DNA of 64,000 nt, taken from NCBI RefSeq assembly GCF_018224955.1, contig NZ_JAGTUU010000004.1, positions 248,001 to 312,000 on the forward strand, in the 5' to 3' direction. This DNA comes from Thetidibacter halocola. Its GTDB lineage: Bacteria > Pseudomonadota > Alphaproteobacteria > Rhodobacterales > Rhodobacteraceae. The notes under the pieces are model-generated. The model was not told the origin of the DNA, did no database searches, and saw only the letters and a list, made by a program, of their open reading frames with translations. A program made the position numbers and the translations under genes. Position 1 is the first letter of the stretch. Each line of letters starts with the position of its first letter. This document shows positions 1 through 8,652 of this stretch, piece by piece.

Positions 1-711
1 CTGCGCATGTCGGGTCTTGTCTGCCTGATGCCGCACGGCTTCGAGGGCCAGGGCCCGGAACACTCGTCGGCGCGCCTGGAACGCTTTCTTCAACTCTGCG
101 GCCAGGACAACTGGATCGTGGCGAACTGCTCGACACCGGCCAACTACTTCCACATCCTGCGCCGCCAGCTGCACCGCAGCTTCCGCAAGCCGCTGATGCT
201 GATGACCCCCAAGTCGCTGCTGCGGCACAAGCTGTGCATCTCGGACGCCGCGGATTTCACCGAAGGCAGCAGCTTTCACCGGGTGCTGTGGGACGACGCC
301 GAAAAGGGTCATTCGGACCTGACGCTCAAGCCCGATGCCGAGATCAAGCGCGTCGTGATGTGCTCGGGCAAGGTCTACTTCGATCTGCTCGAGGAACGCG
401 ATGCCCGCGGGCTGGACGATGTCTACCTTCTGCGGATCGAACAGTTCTATCCGTTCCCGGCGATCAGCCTCGTGCGGGAACTGGAACGCTTCCCGCAGGC
501 CGAGATGATCTGGTGCCAGGAAGAACCCAAGAACCAGGGCGCCTGGAGCTTCATCGAACCCAACATCGAATGGGTTTTGGGCCGCATCAAGGCCAAGCAT
601 CCGCGCCCGCGCTACGTGGGCCGCGCCACCTCCGCCTCGCCCGCAACGGGCCTGGCCTCCAGCCACAAGGCACAACAGCAGGCGCTCGTCGACGAAGCGC
701 TGACGATCTGA
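1..711 (+). CDS. sucA: 2-oxoglutarate dehydrogenase E1 component, C-terminal part
   Basis: This is the last 236 codons of the thiamine-diphosphate E1 subunit, which decarboxylates 2-oxoglutarate and passes the succinyl group to the E2 lipoyl arm in the TCA cycle. The frame is open from base 1, so the N-terminus and ThDP domain lie off the window. Visible family signatures are the LMPHGFEGQGPEHSSARLER segment (residues 9-28 of the fragment), the ANCSTPANYFHILRRQ stretch and the C-terminal WCQEEPKNQGAW motif. The stop is 48 bp before sucB, as expected for a sucAB operon. The assignment is very secure. Only the partial status is uncertain to a reader, because nothing upstream can be seen. Confidence 0.97.
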   Translation: MRMSGLVCLMPHGFEGQGPEHSSARLERFLQLCGQDNWIVANCSTPANYFHILRRQLHRSFRKPLMLMTPKSLLRHKLCISDAADFTEGSSFHRVLWDDAEKGHSDLTLKPDAEIKRVVMCSGKVYFDLLEERDARGLDDVYLLRIEQFYPFPAISLVRELERFPQAEMIWCQEEPKNQGAWSFIEPNIEWVLGRIKAKHPRPRYVGRATSASPATGLASSHKAQQQALVDEALTI

Positions 712-759
712 CAACCCGCATGCCGCGAGGCGCTGGGTTAACGAAAGGGAAGTGAGACC

Positions 760-2265
760 ATGACCGAAGTACGCGTCCCCACGCTGGGGGAATCGGTGAC
801 CGAAGCCACCGTCGCCACCTGGTTCAAGAAACCGGGCGATGCCGTGGCCGTCGACGAGATGCTGTGTGAGCTGGAAACCGACAAGGTGACGGTCGAGGTG
901 CCCTCGCCCGTCGCCGGCACCCTATCCGACATCGTCGCGGCAGAGGGTGACACGGTGGGCGTCGACGCCCTGCTTGCCAACATCGCCGAAGGTGCCGCCG
1001 CCGAAGCCGCTCCGAAAGCCGCCGCACCCGCCGCGGCGGCCCCTGCCTCGGGCGCTGGGTCGGTCGACGTGATGGTGCCGACACTGGGCGAAAGCGTGAC
1101 CGAGGCGACGGTCAGCACCTGGTTCAAGAAGACCGGCGATGCCGTCGCGCAGGACGAGATGCTCTGCGAACTCGAGACCGACAAGGTCTCGGTCGAGGTG
1201 CCCGCACCGGCCGCCGGAACCCTGGGCGAGATCCTCGCCCCCGAGGGAGCCACGGTTCAGGCCGGCGGAAAGCTGGCGGTGATCGCAGTGGGCGAAGGCG
1301 CAACCGCGGCCGCTGCCCCGGCTCAAACCCAGTATGACACGCCCCCCGCCGGCAATGCCGGCCCGGGCAAGGACATCAAGGATGGCCCCGCCGCCGAAAA
1401 GGCCATGGCCGAGGCCGGCATCAGCCGCGACAAGGTGACCGGTTCGGGCCGCGACGGCCGCGCCACCAAGGCCGATGTCGCCGCTGCCGTGGCCGCCGCC
1501 GCGACCGCGCCGCAGCCCGCGGCCCCGGCCGCCGCGCCCCGCGCTCCCGTCGCTGCCGAGGACGCCGCCCGCGAGGAACGGGTCAAGATGACCCGCCTGC
1601 GCCAGACCATCGCCCGCCGCCTCAAGGACGCGCAGAACACCGCCGCGATCCTGACCACCTACAACGAGGTGGACATGACCGAGGTCATGGCCCTGCGCAA
1701 CGAATACAAGGACCTGTTCGAGAAGAAGCATGGCGTCAAGCTGGGCTTCATGTCTTTCTTCACCAAGGCCTGCTGCCACGCGCTGAAGGAAGTCCCCGAG
1801 GTCAACGCCGAGATCGACGGCACCGACATCGTCTACAAGAACTTCGTCCACATGGGCATCGCGGCGGGCACCCCGCAGGGCCTCGTCGTGCCGGTCATCC
1901 GCGACGCGGATTCCATGAGCTTTGCCGACATCGAAAAGGCCATCGCCGAAAAGGGCCGCCGCGCCCGCGACGGCAAGCTGTCGATGGCGGAAATGCAGGG
2001 CGGCACATTCACCATCTCGAACGGCGGCGTCTACGGCTCGCTGATGTCCTCGCCGATCCTGAACCCGCCGCAATCGGGCATCCTCGGCATGCACAAGATC
2101 CAGGACCGTCCGATGGTCGTCGGTGGCCAGATCGTCATCCGCCCGATGATGTATCTCGCACTCAGCTACGATCACCGCATCGTCGACGGCAAGGGCGCGG
2201 TGACCTTCCTCGTGCGCGTCAAGGAAGCGCTCGAGGATCCGCGCCGCCTGCTGATGGATCTCTGA
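760..2265 (+). CDS. sucB: Dihydrolipoyllysine-residue succinyltransferase, E2 of 2-oxoglutarate dehydrogenase, two lipoyl domains
   Basis: This is the core acyltransferase of the 2-oxoglutarate dehydrogenase complex (501 aa). It has two consecutive lipoyl domains with modifiable lysines K42 and K141 in ELETDKV contexts, about 100 residues apart. They are joined by Ala/Pro-rich flexible linkers to a peripheral-subunit-binding domain (about residues 208-245) and a C-terminal catalytic domain. The catalytic motif DHRIVDG supplies H472 and D476. The first segment ([13 protein letters not shown]) is typical of succinyl- rather than acetyl-transferring E2. A GAAAGGGAAG ribosome-binding site sits before the ATG at 760. 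Many E2o proteins carry a single lipoyl domain; two are common in this bacterial group. The gene sits between sucA and lpd in an operon. Confidence 0.96.
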   Translation: MTEVRVPTLGESVTEATVATWFKKPGDAVAVDEMLCELETDKVTVEVPSPVAGTLSDIVAAEGDTVGVDALLANIAEGAAAEAAPKAAAPAAAAPASGAGSVDVMVPTLGESVTEATVSTWFKKTGDAVAQDEMLCELETDKVSVEVPAPAAGTLGEILAPEGATVQAGGKLAVIAVGEGATAAAAPAQTQYDTPPAGNAGPGKDIKDGPAAEKAMAEAGISRDKVTGSGRDGRATKADVAAAVAAAATAPQPAAPAAAPRAPVAAEDAAREERVKMTRLRQTIARRLKDAQNTAAILTTYNEVDMTEVMALRNEYKDLFEKKHGVKLGFMSFFTKACCHALKEVPEVNAEIDGTDIVYKNFVHMGIAAGTPQGLVVPVIRDADSMSFADIEKAIAEKGRRARDGKLSMAEMQGGTFTISNGGVYGSLMSSPILNPPQSGILGMHKIQDRPMVVGGQIVIRPMMYLALSYDHRIVDGKGAVTFLVRVKEALEDPRRLLMDL

Positions 2266-2268
2266 GCC

Positions 2269-2703
2269 ATGACGGGCCAGCCCCCAAGGCCGCGCCGGTC
2301 GCTTGCCGACATGCTGCGACCGACCGTGAGAAACTTCGTGGGCTGGCTCGCCGTGTACCCGATCGTCGTCTTCCTCTCGGGCGCTTTCGGCCCTCCGGTT
2401 CCAACCGTGCCCCATTCTGGAGACAAGGCGGGCCAGCCCCGAAGGCCACGCCGGTCGCTTGCCGACGTGCTGCGACCGACCGTGAGAAACTTCGTGGGCT
2501 GGCTCGCTTTGTACCTGATCGCCGTCTTCCTCTCGGGCGCTTTCGGCTTTTCGGTTCCAACCGCGACCCACTCTGGAGTCAAGGGGCCTTCCCTGGCGCT
2601 GATGGGATTGGTTTGGACCTTTGTCGGCTGGCTCCCGCTCGCGATCATCCTGCTGCGCGGGGTCGTCTCGCTCGACAAACACGCGAAGGATGACAAGGCT
2701 TGA
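2269..2703 (+). CDS. Small membrane protein with an internal tandem duplication
   Basis: I do not recognise a named family. The 144-aa product starts 3 bp after the sucB stop and ends 1 bp before the next ATG, so it is embedded in the suc operon. Residues 3-54 are repeated at 55-106 with exact 52-residue spacing. Each copy has an Arg/Pro-rich start (RPRRSLAD), the shared core LRPTVRNFVGWLA and a hydrophobic segment ending FLSGAFG. A third hydrophobic segment (about residues 108-134) follows and the tail is charged. The likely topology is three membrane helices. Differences between copies are mostly single-base, so the duplication seems fairly recent. The ancestral protein was probably about 92 aa with two helices. 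A function cannot be inferred. Confidence 0.7.
   Translation: MTGQPPRPRRSLADMLRPTVRNFVGWLAVYPIVVFLSGAFGPPVPTVPHSGDKAGQPRRPRRSLADVLRPTVRNFVGWLALYLIAVFLSGAFGFSVPTATHSGVKGPSLALMGLVWTFVGWLPLAIILLRGVVSLDKHAKDDKA
2274..2585 (+). repeat. Direct tandem duplication, two 156-bp copies
   Basis: Copies lie at 2274-2429 and 2430-2585, abutting and in frame inside the small membrane protein gene. Both begin GGGCCAGCCCC, share CCGGTCGCTTGCCGAC and a long identical core around GACCGACCGTGAGAAACTTC, and end in similar TCTGGAG-CAAGG sequence. The period is exactly 156 bp (52 codons). Confidence 0.9.
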
Positions 2704-2704
2704 C

Positions 2705-3094
2705 ATGACTCCCGAACTCACCGCCCTCACCCTCGCCGCGCTCTGGCAGGTCGTGCATTTCACGATCTACTCGATCAGCGCCCAGAAACAGGTCGGCACG
2801 AAATATGCCCTCTCCGCCCGGGATGAGCCTCGGCAACTGACCGGCTTCGCAGGCCGCGCCCAGCGGGCGATGAACAACCATTTCGAAGGGCTCATTCTCT
2901 TCGCCATCGCCGCCCTCGTGCTGACCTTCTCGGACAAGGCCGACGAGATCACTGCTGCGCTGAGCCTGGCCTACCTCGCCGCCCGCATCCTCTACCTGCC
3001 TGCCTACCTGATGGGTCTCAACCCGTGGCGCTCCGTGATCTGGGGCGTGGGCCTTCTCGCGACTGTTCTCATGCTGCTGAAGGCGCTCTTCTAG
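2705..3094 (+). CDS. MAPEG-family membrane protein
   Basis: This 129-aa protein is predicted to span the membrane about four times. Its pattern matches the MAPEG superfamily (membrane-associated proteins in eicosanoid and glutathione metabolism). It has an N-terminal helix, then RAQRAMNNHFEGLILFAIAA, where the Asn/Glu-containing N-x-x-E core is characteristic, then AYLAARILYLPAYLMG and a final hydrophobic helix. I chose the ATG at 2705, one base after the preceding stop; an upstream in-frame start at 2621 would run through the previous gene and encode Arg/Ser-rich nonsense. MAPEG genes between sucB and lpd recur in Rhodobacteraceae, from general knowledge. The substrate is unknown and a role in the dehydrogenase complex is not implied. 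Confidence 0.85.
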   Translation: MTPELTALTLAALWQVVHFTIYSISAQKQVGTKYALSARDEPRQLTGFAGRAQRAMNNHFEGLILFAIAALVLTFSDKADEITAALSLAYLAARILYLPAYLMGLNPWRSVIWGVGLLATVLMLLKALF

Positions 3095-3186
3095 GCCTTC
3101 ATCTTGCCCGATAAACTCCGGGGTGAATGCCCCGCAGGGGCAGAGGGGCAGAGCCCCTCCCCCGCCCAAACGAAAGGACCGAACCC

Positions 3187-4581
3187 ATGTCCCAATACGA
3201 TCTCATCGTCATCGGCGCCGGCCCCGGCGGGTATGTCGCCGCCATCCGCGCCGCGCAACTGGGCCTCAAGACCGCCTGCGTCGAGGGCCGCGACACGCTG
3301 GGCGGCACCTGCCTGAACGTCGGCTGCATCCCCTCCAAGGCGCTGCTGCACGCCTCCCACCAGCTGCACGAGGCCGAGCACAATTTCGAGACGATGGGCC
3401 TCAAGGGCGCCACGCCCAAGGTCGACTGGAAACAGATGCTGACCTACAAGGACGACGTGATCGGCCAGAACACCAAGGGCATCGAGTTCCTGTTCAAGAA
3501 GAACAAGGTCGACTGGATCAAGGGCTGGGCGACCATCCCCGCCGCCGGCAAGGTCACCGTGGGAGACACGACCTACGACACGAAGAACATCCTCATCGCC
3601 TCCGGCTCCGAGGCCGCCTCGGTCCCCGGCGCGGACGTGACGATCGACGAAAAGATCGTCGTCACCTCCACCGGCGCGCTGACCCTGCCGAAGATCCCCA
3701 AGAAGATGGTGGTGATCGGCGCGGGCGTGATCGGGCTGGAACTGGGCTCGGTCTATCGCCGCCTCGGGTCCGAGGTGCAGGTGATCGAGTATCTCGACAA
3801 GATCACGCCGACGATGGACAACGAGGTGTCGCGCAACTTCCAGCGCATCCTGGGCAAGCAGGGGCTGGATTTCACCCTCGGCGCGGCGGTCTCGAAGGTC
3901 GAGACGCTCAAGACCAAGGCCAAGGTCACCTATACCCTGCGCAAGGACAACAGCGAACACACGGTCGATGCCGACGTGGTGCTGGTGGCAACGGGTCGGC
4001 GGCCCTACACCAACGGTCTCGGCCTCGACGCTCTGGGCATCGAGCTAAGCAAGGGCGGCCAGATCGTCACCGACGCCCATTGGCAGACCAAGGTGAAAGG
4101 CATTTACGCCATCGGCGACGTCATCGCCGGCCCGATGCTGGCCCACAAGGCCGAGGACGAGGGCATGGCCGCCGCCGAGGTGATTGCGGGCAAGCACGGC
4201 CACGTGAACTACGGCGTGATCCCCTCGGTCGTCTACACCTGGCCCGAGGTCGCCAGCGTCGGCGCCACCGAGGAACAGCTGAAAGAGGCAGGCCAAGCCT
4301 ACAAGGTGGGCAAGTTCGCCTTCATGGGTAACGGCCGCGCCAAGGCCAACTTCGCCGGCGACGGATTCGTCAAGATCCTCGCCGACAAGGCCACCGACCG
4401 CATCCTTGGTGCCCACATCATCGGCCCGGCGGCGGGCGACCTGATCCACGAGATCTGCGTCGCGATGGAGTTCGGCGCCTCGGCCGAGGACCTGGCGCTG
4501 ACCTGCCACGCCCACCCGACCTATTCCGAAGCGGTGCGCGAGGCGGCACTGGCTTGCGGCGACGGCGCGATCCACGCCTGA
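3187..4581 (+). CDS. lpdA: Dihydrolipoyl dehydrogenase (E3)
   Basis: This FAD flavoprotein reoxidises the dihydrolipoyl arm of SucB and reduces NAD+. It is 464 aa from the ATG at 3187, which follows an AACGAAAGGACC ribosome-binding site; a longer in-frame start at 3127 would add Arg/Pro-rich residues unlike the family. Visible are the FAD dinucleotide motif GAGPGG (10-15), the redox-active disulfide C42/C47 in [13 protein letters not shown], the NAD-binding [11 protein letters not shown], the ATGRRP signature, the FAD-binding [17 protein letters not shown], and the catalytic pair H443/E448 in HAHPTYSE. It is the last gene of the suc operon and is followed 19 bp later by a strong terminator hairpin. 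The placement suggests dedication to 2-oxoglutarate dehydrogenase. Confidence 0.97.
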   Translation: MSQYDLIVIGAGPGGYVAAIRAAQLGLKTACVEGRDTLGGTCLNVGCIPSKALLHASHQLHEAEHNFETMGLKGATPKVDWKQMLTYKDDVIGQNTKGIEFLFKKNKVDWIKGWATIPAAGKVTVGDTTYDTKNILIASGSEAASVPGADVTIDEKIVVTSTGALTLPKIPKKMVVIGAGVIGLELGSVYRRLGSEVQVIEYLDKITPTMDNEVSRNFQRILGKQGLDFTLGAAVSKVETLKTKAKVTYTLRKDNSEHTVDADVVLVATGRRPYTNGLGLDALGIELSKGGQIVTDAHWQTKVKGIYAIGDVIAGPMLAHKAEDEGMAAAEVIAGKHGHVNYGVIPSVVYTWPEVASVGATEEQLKEAGQAYKVGKFAFMGNGRAKANFAGDGFVKILADKATDRILGAHIIGPAAGDLIHEICVAMEFGASAEDLALTCHAHPTYSEAVREAALACGDGAIHA

Positions 4582-4599
4582 CGACCATGACCACCCCGG

Positions 4600-4630
4600 A
4601 ACGGGCCGCCCTTTGGGGCGGCCCGTTTCC
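4600..4630 (+). terminator. Rho-independent terminator of the suc operon
   Basis: A perfect 12-bp stem (AACGGGCCGCCC at 4600-4611 with its complement at 4616-4627) has a four-base TTTG loop and is followed by a T-containing tail. It lies between lpd and the convergent Rrf2 gene and could serve both strands. Confidence 0.9.
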
Positions 4631-4643
4631 GTTTGCAGCCGCT

Positions 4644-5120
4644 TCAGCCCCCCTCGCCCTGCCGTGAACAGCCCGCGCTCAACGCCTCCTTCATGGACAG
4701 CAGGTCCTGCAAGCCGCAATTGCCCCGCGCCAGGTCGTCCAGCGTGACCATGTCCAGTTCATGATAGAAGGCGTCCAGCGCCCGGACCACGAAACCGCGC
4801 AACCGGCAAACACTCGCCAGTGGGCAGGTGTTCGTCTCGGGGTCGAAACATTCGGCAAAGGGGATGTCCGCCTCGAACACGCGGAAAACCGCCCCGATCG
4901 AGATTCGGTTCGCCGGCCGTGCCAGCCGCAGGCCGCCGAAACGACCCCGCAAGGTTTCAAGATATCCCTCGGCCTGCAGGCTCTGCACCACGCGCGCGAC
5001 ATGGTTGACCGAGGCGTTGCAAGCCTCGGCGACATCCTGTGTGCGCACCAGCTTGCCATCGTTGACCGCGCAGAACATCAGCACCCGCGCCGCCAGGTTG
5101 GTTCGTGTCGTCAGCCGCAT
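4644..5120 (-). CDS. nsrR: Rrf2-family Fe-S repressor, NsrR-like
   Basis: This 158-aa winged-helix regulator is divergent from cydDC. The N-terminus (MRLTTRTNLAARVLMFCAV, then TQDVAEACNASVNHVARVVQ) is the Rrf2 DNA-binding domain. Three cysteines, C91, C99 and C105, lie in the segment ECFDPETNTCPLASVCRLRG, the ligand arrangement typical of NsrR, whose [4Fe-4S] cluster reacts with nitric oxide. The start at 5120 has a GGAAAGGAAGC ribosome-binding site. Palindromes that could be its operators lie between it and cydD and before cydA. The likely role is derepression of the NO-tolerant bd oxidase when the cluster is damaged. That NO, rather than general redox or iron status, is the signal is inference from the Cys context and neighbours. 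Confidence 0.85.
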   Translation of the reverse strand: MRLTTRTNLAARVLMFCAVNDGKLVRTQDVAEACNASVNHVARVVQSLQAEGYLETLRGRFGGLRLARPANRISIGAVFRVFEADIPFAECFDPETNTCPLASVCRLRGFVVRALDAFYHELDMVTLDDLARGNCGLQDLLSMKEALSAGCSRQGEGG

Positions 5121-5144
5121 GATGCTTCCTTTCCGATTGGCTCT

Positions 5145-5169
5145 TATTCCGCATAAGGGATGCAGAATA
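5145..5169. promoter_or_regulatory. Candidate Rrf2/NsrR operator before cydD
   Basis: The inverted repeat has arms ATTCCGCAT (5146-5150 plus 5151-5154) and ATGCAGAAT (5160-5168) separated by AAGGG. Eight of nine positions pair, and one further T-A pair extends it. It is positioned to control both divergent genes. The same arm sequence recurs twice before cydA. Confidence 0.7.
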
Positions 5170-5171
5170 CC

Positions 5172-5185
5172 TTGATCCAGATCAG
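5172..5185 (+). promoter_or_regulatory. FNR-like box upstream of cydD
   Basis: TTGATCCAGATCAG matches the FNR/FnrL consensus TTGAT-N4-ATCAA at nine of ten fixed positions. It lies 3 bp from the preceding palindrome and about 55 bp before the cydD start, which fits anaerobic or micro-oxic control. Confidence 0.7.
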
Positions 5186-5240
5186 GTCGGAAGGCGAGTC
5201 ATATCGCTAAATCTGCATGTCGAATGAAGGATAATCCGAC

Positions 5241-6875
5241 ATGCCCGACGCATCGCCCATCCCCTCGAACGCCCGCGCCTGTCGGATCGGGTCCGCCCTG
5301 TCGCTGGCGGCAGCCCTTGTCTGGCCGCTTCAGGCGGTGCCGGTGGCGCTGGTCCTGTCGGACCTGCTGGCCGGGCAGGCACCAGCACCGATCCTGTCGG
5401 CGGCGGTGGCCTTCTTCGCGCTGGGCGCGCTGCGGACGGCGCTCGGCAGCGCCGCGCAGCGCCTGCTCTCCGCCTGCGCCGAGGCGCAGATCGCGGCGCT
5501 GCGCGACGAGTTCGTGACGGTCGAGGCGCGCGCCGCCACGCCCTCTGCCCTCGGCGGGGCGGGCGCGATGGCGGCGCTGGCTTCCGACAAGCTCGAAATA
5601 CTACGCGCCGCGATCCAGCGCTATCGCCCGGCGCGCTTGCGCGCAACGGTGATGCCGCTGGTCATTCTCGCCCTCTCGGCCTGGTTCAGCTGGGCAGTCG
5701 CGCTGGTGCTGCTGCTGGCCGGTCCGCTGATCCCGCTGTTCATGGCGCTTGTCGGCTGGGCGGCGCGCGAGGCCAGCGAACGGCAACTGGGCGAGATCGG
5801 ACAGTTCAGCGATATCCTTGCCGACCGGCTGGCCGCCCTCTCCGACCTGACGCTGATCGGCGCCGGCGGGCCAGTGATCAACGGCTTTGCCGAAGCGTCG
5901 GACAGCCTGCGGCAGCGCACGATGGCCGTGTTGCGGATCGCTTTCCTGTCCTCGACCGTGCTGGAGCTTTTCGCGGCGCTGGGCGTGGCGATGGTGGCGG
6001 TCTGGGTCGGCTTTTCACTGCTCGGAGCGATCGGCTGGGGCAGTTGGGGCGCGCCCCTGACGCCCTTCGCCGGGCTCTACCTGCTGCTGCTTGCGCCCGA
6101 TTTCTTCCAGCCATTGCGGGACGTGGCCGCCGCCTGGCATGACCGGGCCGGGGCCGATGCCGTGCAGGCCGAACTCGACGCATGGCGGGACGAAGATCGC
6201 CCGACCCTGCCCGGACAAGGGCTGCCCGCCATGCCGATGCCGACGACGACGATCCGCCTTCGTGGCCTGACCCTGCCCCGCGGCCCGCGTCTGCCCGATA
6301 TCGACATCGCCCCGGGCGAGACGCTGGCACTGACCGGGCCCAGCGGTGTCGGCAAGACCACGCTGCTGCGCGTGATCGCAGGGCTGGAACGCCCTGCGGC
6401 TGGCGGCGTCTTGCTGGGTGAGACGCCGCTGGACGAGGGCACCGTCGACGCCTGGCGCGCCGGGATTGGCTGGATGCCCCAGGCGCCCTGGTTCCTGAAT
6501 CGCTCGCTGCGGCACAATGTCGGGTTCGGCGCGCCGCTGCGGTCCGAGGTGCTGGAGCAAGCGAGGCTTGCGCCTGTTCTGGCCACGCTGCCGCAGGGCG
6601 ACCTGACCACGCTGGGCGAGCGCGGGGCGGGCCTGTCCGGCGGCGAGTCGCGGCGCGTGTCACTGGCCCGCGCCCTGCATGGCGGCCCCTCGGTGCTGCT
6701 GGCGGACGAGCCGACCGCCGATCTGGACGCCACCACGGCCGAGGCGGTGATCGACGGGCTGATGGGCTTTGCCGCCTCGGGCGGCACGCTGATCGCCGCC
6801 ACGCACGATCCCCGCCTGATCGCCCGGTTGGACCGCGCGTTGCGCCTTGTCCCCGCGCAGGAGGACACCGTATGA
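5241..6875 (+). CDS. cydD: ABC exporter subunit CydD for cytochrome bd assembly
   Basis: This 544-aa half-transporter pairs with CydC to export glutathione/cysteine to the periplasm, which is needed for haem insertion into cytochrome bd. The N-terminal half (about residues 15-290) is a six-helix transmembrane domain. The C-terminal ATPase has Walker A GPSGVGKT (366-373), the signature LSGGESRR (465-472) and Walker B VLLADEPTADLD (D489, E490). The ATG at 5241 is preceded by AAGGA; nearby earlier ATGs run into stops or are out of frame. It overlaps cydC by 4 bp (ATGA). It is divergent from the Rrf2 gene and has an FNR-like box and a palindrome upstream. The CydD versus CydC assignment rests on gene order and sequence impression. 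Confidence 0.93.
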   Translation: MPDASPIPSNARACRIGSALSLAAALVWPLQAVPVALVLSDLLAGQAPAPILSAAVAFFALGALRTALGSAAQRLLSACAEAQIAALRDEFVTVEARAATPSALGGAGAMAALASDKLEILRAAIQRYRPARLRATVMPLVILALSAWFSWAVALVLLLAGPLIPLFMALVGWAAREASERQLGEIGQFSDILADRLAALSDLTLIGAGGPVINGFAEASDSLRQRTMAVLRIAFLSSTVLELFAALGVAMVAVWVGFSLLGAIGWGSWGAPLTPFAGLYLLLLAPDFFQPLRDVAAAWHDRAGADAVQAELDAWRDEDRPTLPGQGLPAMPMPTTTIRLRGLTLPRGPRLPDIDIAPGETLALTGPSGVGKTTLLRVIAGLERPAAGGVLLGETPLDEGTVDAWRAGIGWMPQAPWFLNRSLRHNVGFGAPLRSEVLEQARLAPVLATLPQGDLTTLGERGAGLSGGESRRVSLARALHGGPSVLLADEPTADLDATTAEAVIDGLMGFAASGGTLIAATHDPRLIARLDRALRLVPAQEDTV

Positions 6876-8551
6876 GGCCGCTTGTGTCCATCGCCACGCT
6901 GCTGCTGGCAGGCGAGCGCCGTGCCTTTGTCACCGGCCTTGCCCTGACGCTGACCGTGCTCGTCATGGGCGCCGCGCTGCTGGGCCTGTCGGGCTGGTTC
7001 ATCACCGCAGCGGCGGCGGCAGGGCTGACCGGGCTCGGCATTCTGTTCAACGTCTTCGTGCCGTCGGCGCTGGTCCGCTTGCTGGCGCTGGGCCGCACTG
7101 CCGCGCGCTATGGCGAACGGATCTCGACCCATGACGCGACGCTGCGGGCGCTGTCGCGGCTGCGCGTCCGGCTGCTGGAGGGTCTGCTGCGCGCGCCCTA
7201 TCGCCAGCTGGAACGCCTGCGCGCCAATGCCTTCCTCAACCGCGTGACGGCTGATGTCGAGGCGCTGGACGGCGTGCTGCTGCGGCTGATCCTGCCGGGT
7301 CTGGCGGGCCTGGCGGTGGTCGGGCTGACCGCACTGGCGCTGGCGCTGCTGGTGCACCCGGCGGTGGGGCTGGTCGTGGCCCTGGGCCAGGGCGTTCTGC
7401 CGACTCTGCTGTTCCTGATCGGGCAAGGGCGGGCAAGGCCTGTGTCGCGCCGGGCCGAGGCGGCCATGCAGGCGCTGCGCAGCCGCCTCATCGACCTTAT
7501 CGCCGCGCGGTCCGACCTCGCCATGTTCGGCCAGTTGCCCGCCGCCATCTTCCATGTCAACGATGCCGCGATACGCCACGGCATGGCCCGCGCCGGGCTG
7601 GACCAGATCGAGCGGCGCACCGGGTTTGCACTGGACCTGACAGGAACCGCCGTCACCGCGCTGGCGCTGGCCATCGGCGGAAGCCTCGCGCAGGCGGGCG
7701 CGATCACGCCCGCGCAGGCCGCCATCGGCATCTTCGCCTCGCTGGCCCTAGGAGAGGCGACCGCCCCGATCCGCCGCGCCCTGCCCGAGATCGGCCGCAT
7801 GGTGCAGGCCGCCAGCCGCATCACCCCGGCCGTGACAGCCGTCACGGCCCCCGCCACCGGCCGCGCGCCGACGGCAAGCCTGCTCCTGCGGCTGGAGGGC
7901 GTGACCGTCGTGCGTGACGGCGCCGAACGACCGCTGTTCGACCCGCTGAGCCTGGACGTCGCACCGGGCGAGACCGTGGCCCTGACCGGACCCAGCGGCA
8001 GCGGCAAGAGCACGCTTCTGCTGGTTGCGCGCGGCCTGCTGACGCCGGCCACTGGTCGCGTGACGCTGGGTGGCATGCTTCTGGCCGATGTCTCACCCGA
8101 CTGGCTGCGCGACCACGTCGCGATGGTGCCGCAGCGCCAAGCGCTGATCGCGGGCAGCGTGGCCGAGAACCTGCGCCTTGCCGCGCCGGGGGCGGACGAA
8201 ACGACGCTCTGGCAGGCGCTGCGGGCTGTCCAACTGGCCGACACGATAACAGCGCGCGGCGGGCTTTCCCTGCGGCTTGGCTTTCGCGGCACGGGCCTGT
8301 CGGGCGGCGAGGGGCGGCGTCTGGCGCTGGCGCGTGCGCTGCTGTGCAAGCCGGACCTCCTGCTGCTGGACGAACCGACCGAGGGTCTTGATGGCCCCAC
8401 GGCCACACAGGTCCTGCACGGGCTACGCGCCGCCCTGCCCGGCGCCGCGATCCTGATGGCCGCGCACCGCCCCGAAGAGATCGCCCTTGCCGACCGCAGC
8501 CTGAGCCTGCGGCCCGTTGCAGGGCCCGACAAAAATAATTCGCATCCATGA
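6872..8551 (+). CDS. cydC: ABC exporter subunit CydC for cytochrome bd assembly
   Basis: This is the second half-transporter of the CydDC thiol exporter (559 aa), translationally coupled to cydD by an ATGA overlap. Transmembrane helices occupy roughly residues 15-285, including the conserved LLGLSGWFITAAAAAGL segment near the N-terminus that is typical of CydC. The ATPase domain has Walker A GPSGSGKS (373-380), signature LSGGEGRRLALARAL from residue 476 and Walker B LLLLDEPTEGLD (D500, E501). The gene ends 101 bp before cydA, and that spacer holds an FNR box and two palindromes, so cydAB probably has its own promoter although read-through from cydDC is possible. Confidence 0.94.
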   Translation: MRPLVSIATLLLAGERRAFVTGLALTLTVLVMGAALLGLSGWFITAAAAAGLTGLGILFNVFVPSALVRLLALGRTAARYGERISTHDATLRALSRLRVRLLEGLLRAPYRQLERLRANAFLNRVTADVEALDGVLLRLILPGLAGLAVVGLTALALALLVHPAVGLVVALGQGVLPTLLFLIGQGRARPVSRRAEAAMQALRSRLIDLIAARSDLAMFGQLPAAIFHVNDAAIRHGMARAGLDQIERRTGFALDLTGTAVTALALAIGGSLAQAGAITPAQAAIGIFASLALGEATAPIRRALPEIGRMVQAASRITPAVTAVTAPATGRAPTASLLLRLEGVTVVRDGAERPLFDPLSLDVAPGETVALTGPSGSGKSTLLLVARGLLTPATGRVTLGGMLLADVSPDWLRDHVAMVPQRQALIAGSVAENLRLAAPGADETTLWQALRAVQLADTITARGGLSLRLGFRGTGLSGGEGRRLALARALLCKPDLLLLDEPTEGLDGPTATQVLHGLRAALPGAAILMAAHRPEEIALADRSLSLRPVAGPDKNNSHP

Positions 8552-8559
8552 TGCGGGTT
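8537..8559. promoter_or_regulatory. Candidate Rrf2/NsrR operator 1 before cydA
   Basis: The arms are AATTCGCAT and ATGCGGGTT around a CCATG spacer, with a perfect inner stem CGCATC/GATGCG. The layout GCAT-N5-ATGC is the same as in the site before cydD. The repeat overlaps the final codons of cydC and abuts the FNR box. Confidence 0.65.
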
Positions 8560-8572
8560 TGATTCAGATCAA
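8559..8572 (+). promoter_or_regulatory. FNR box upstream of cydA
   Basis: TTGATTCAGATCAA is a perfect TTGAT-N4-ATCAA palindrome, the classic FNR/CRP-family anaerobic box. It is centred about 87 bp before the cydA start codon and lies between two Rrf2-type palindromes. Confidence 0.85.
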
Positions 8573-8606
8573 CAACACCTTCCGAATCTCGAATATAAAA
8601 GCCAGA

Positions 8607-8629
8607 AATCCACATCCTAGATGCGGAAT
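8607..8629. promoter_or_regulatory. Candidate Rrf2/NsrR operator 2 before cydA
   Basis: The arms are AATCCACAT and ATGCGGAAT around a CCTAG spacer. It has the same GCAT-N5-ATGC-type geometry as the two other sites, with one substitution in the left arm. It lies 24 bp upstream of the cydA ATG, a position expected to block transcription or an early elongation step. Confidence 0.65.
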
Positions 8630-8652
8630 ATTCTCTGACCAAGGAGGCGAAA

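Noticed and set aside
760-1350. Two lipoyl domains in SucB as a novelty
   Set aside because: Multiple lipoyl domains are a known variation among E2 proteins and are not unusual in this group.
922-2763. Minus-strand frame of 613 codons over sucB and the downstream gene
   Set aside because: sucB and its neighbours on the plus strand are unmistakable. The antisense product is His/Arg/Gly-rich without family features.
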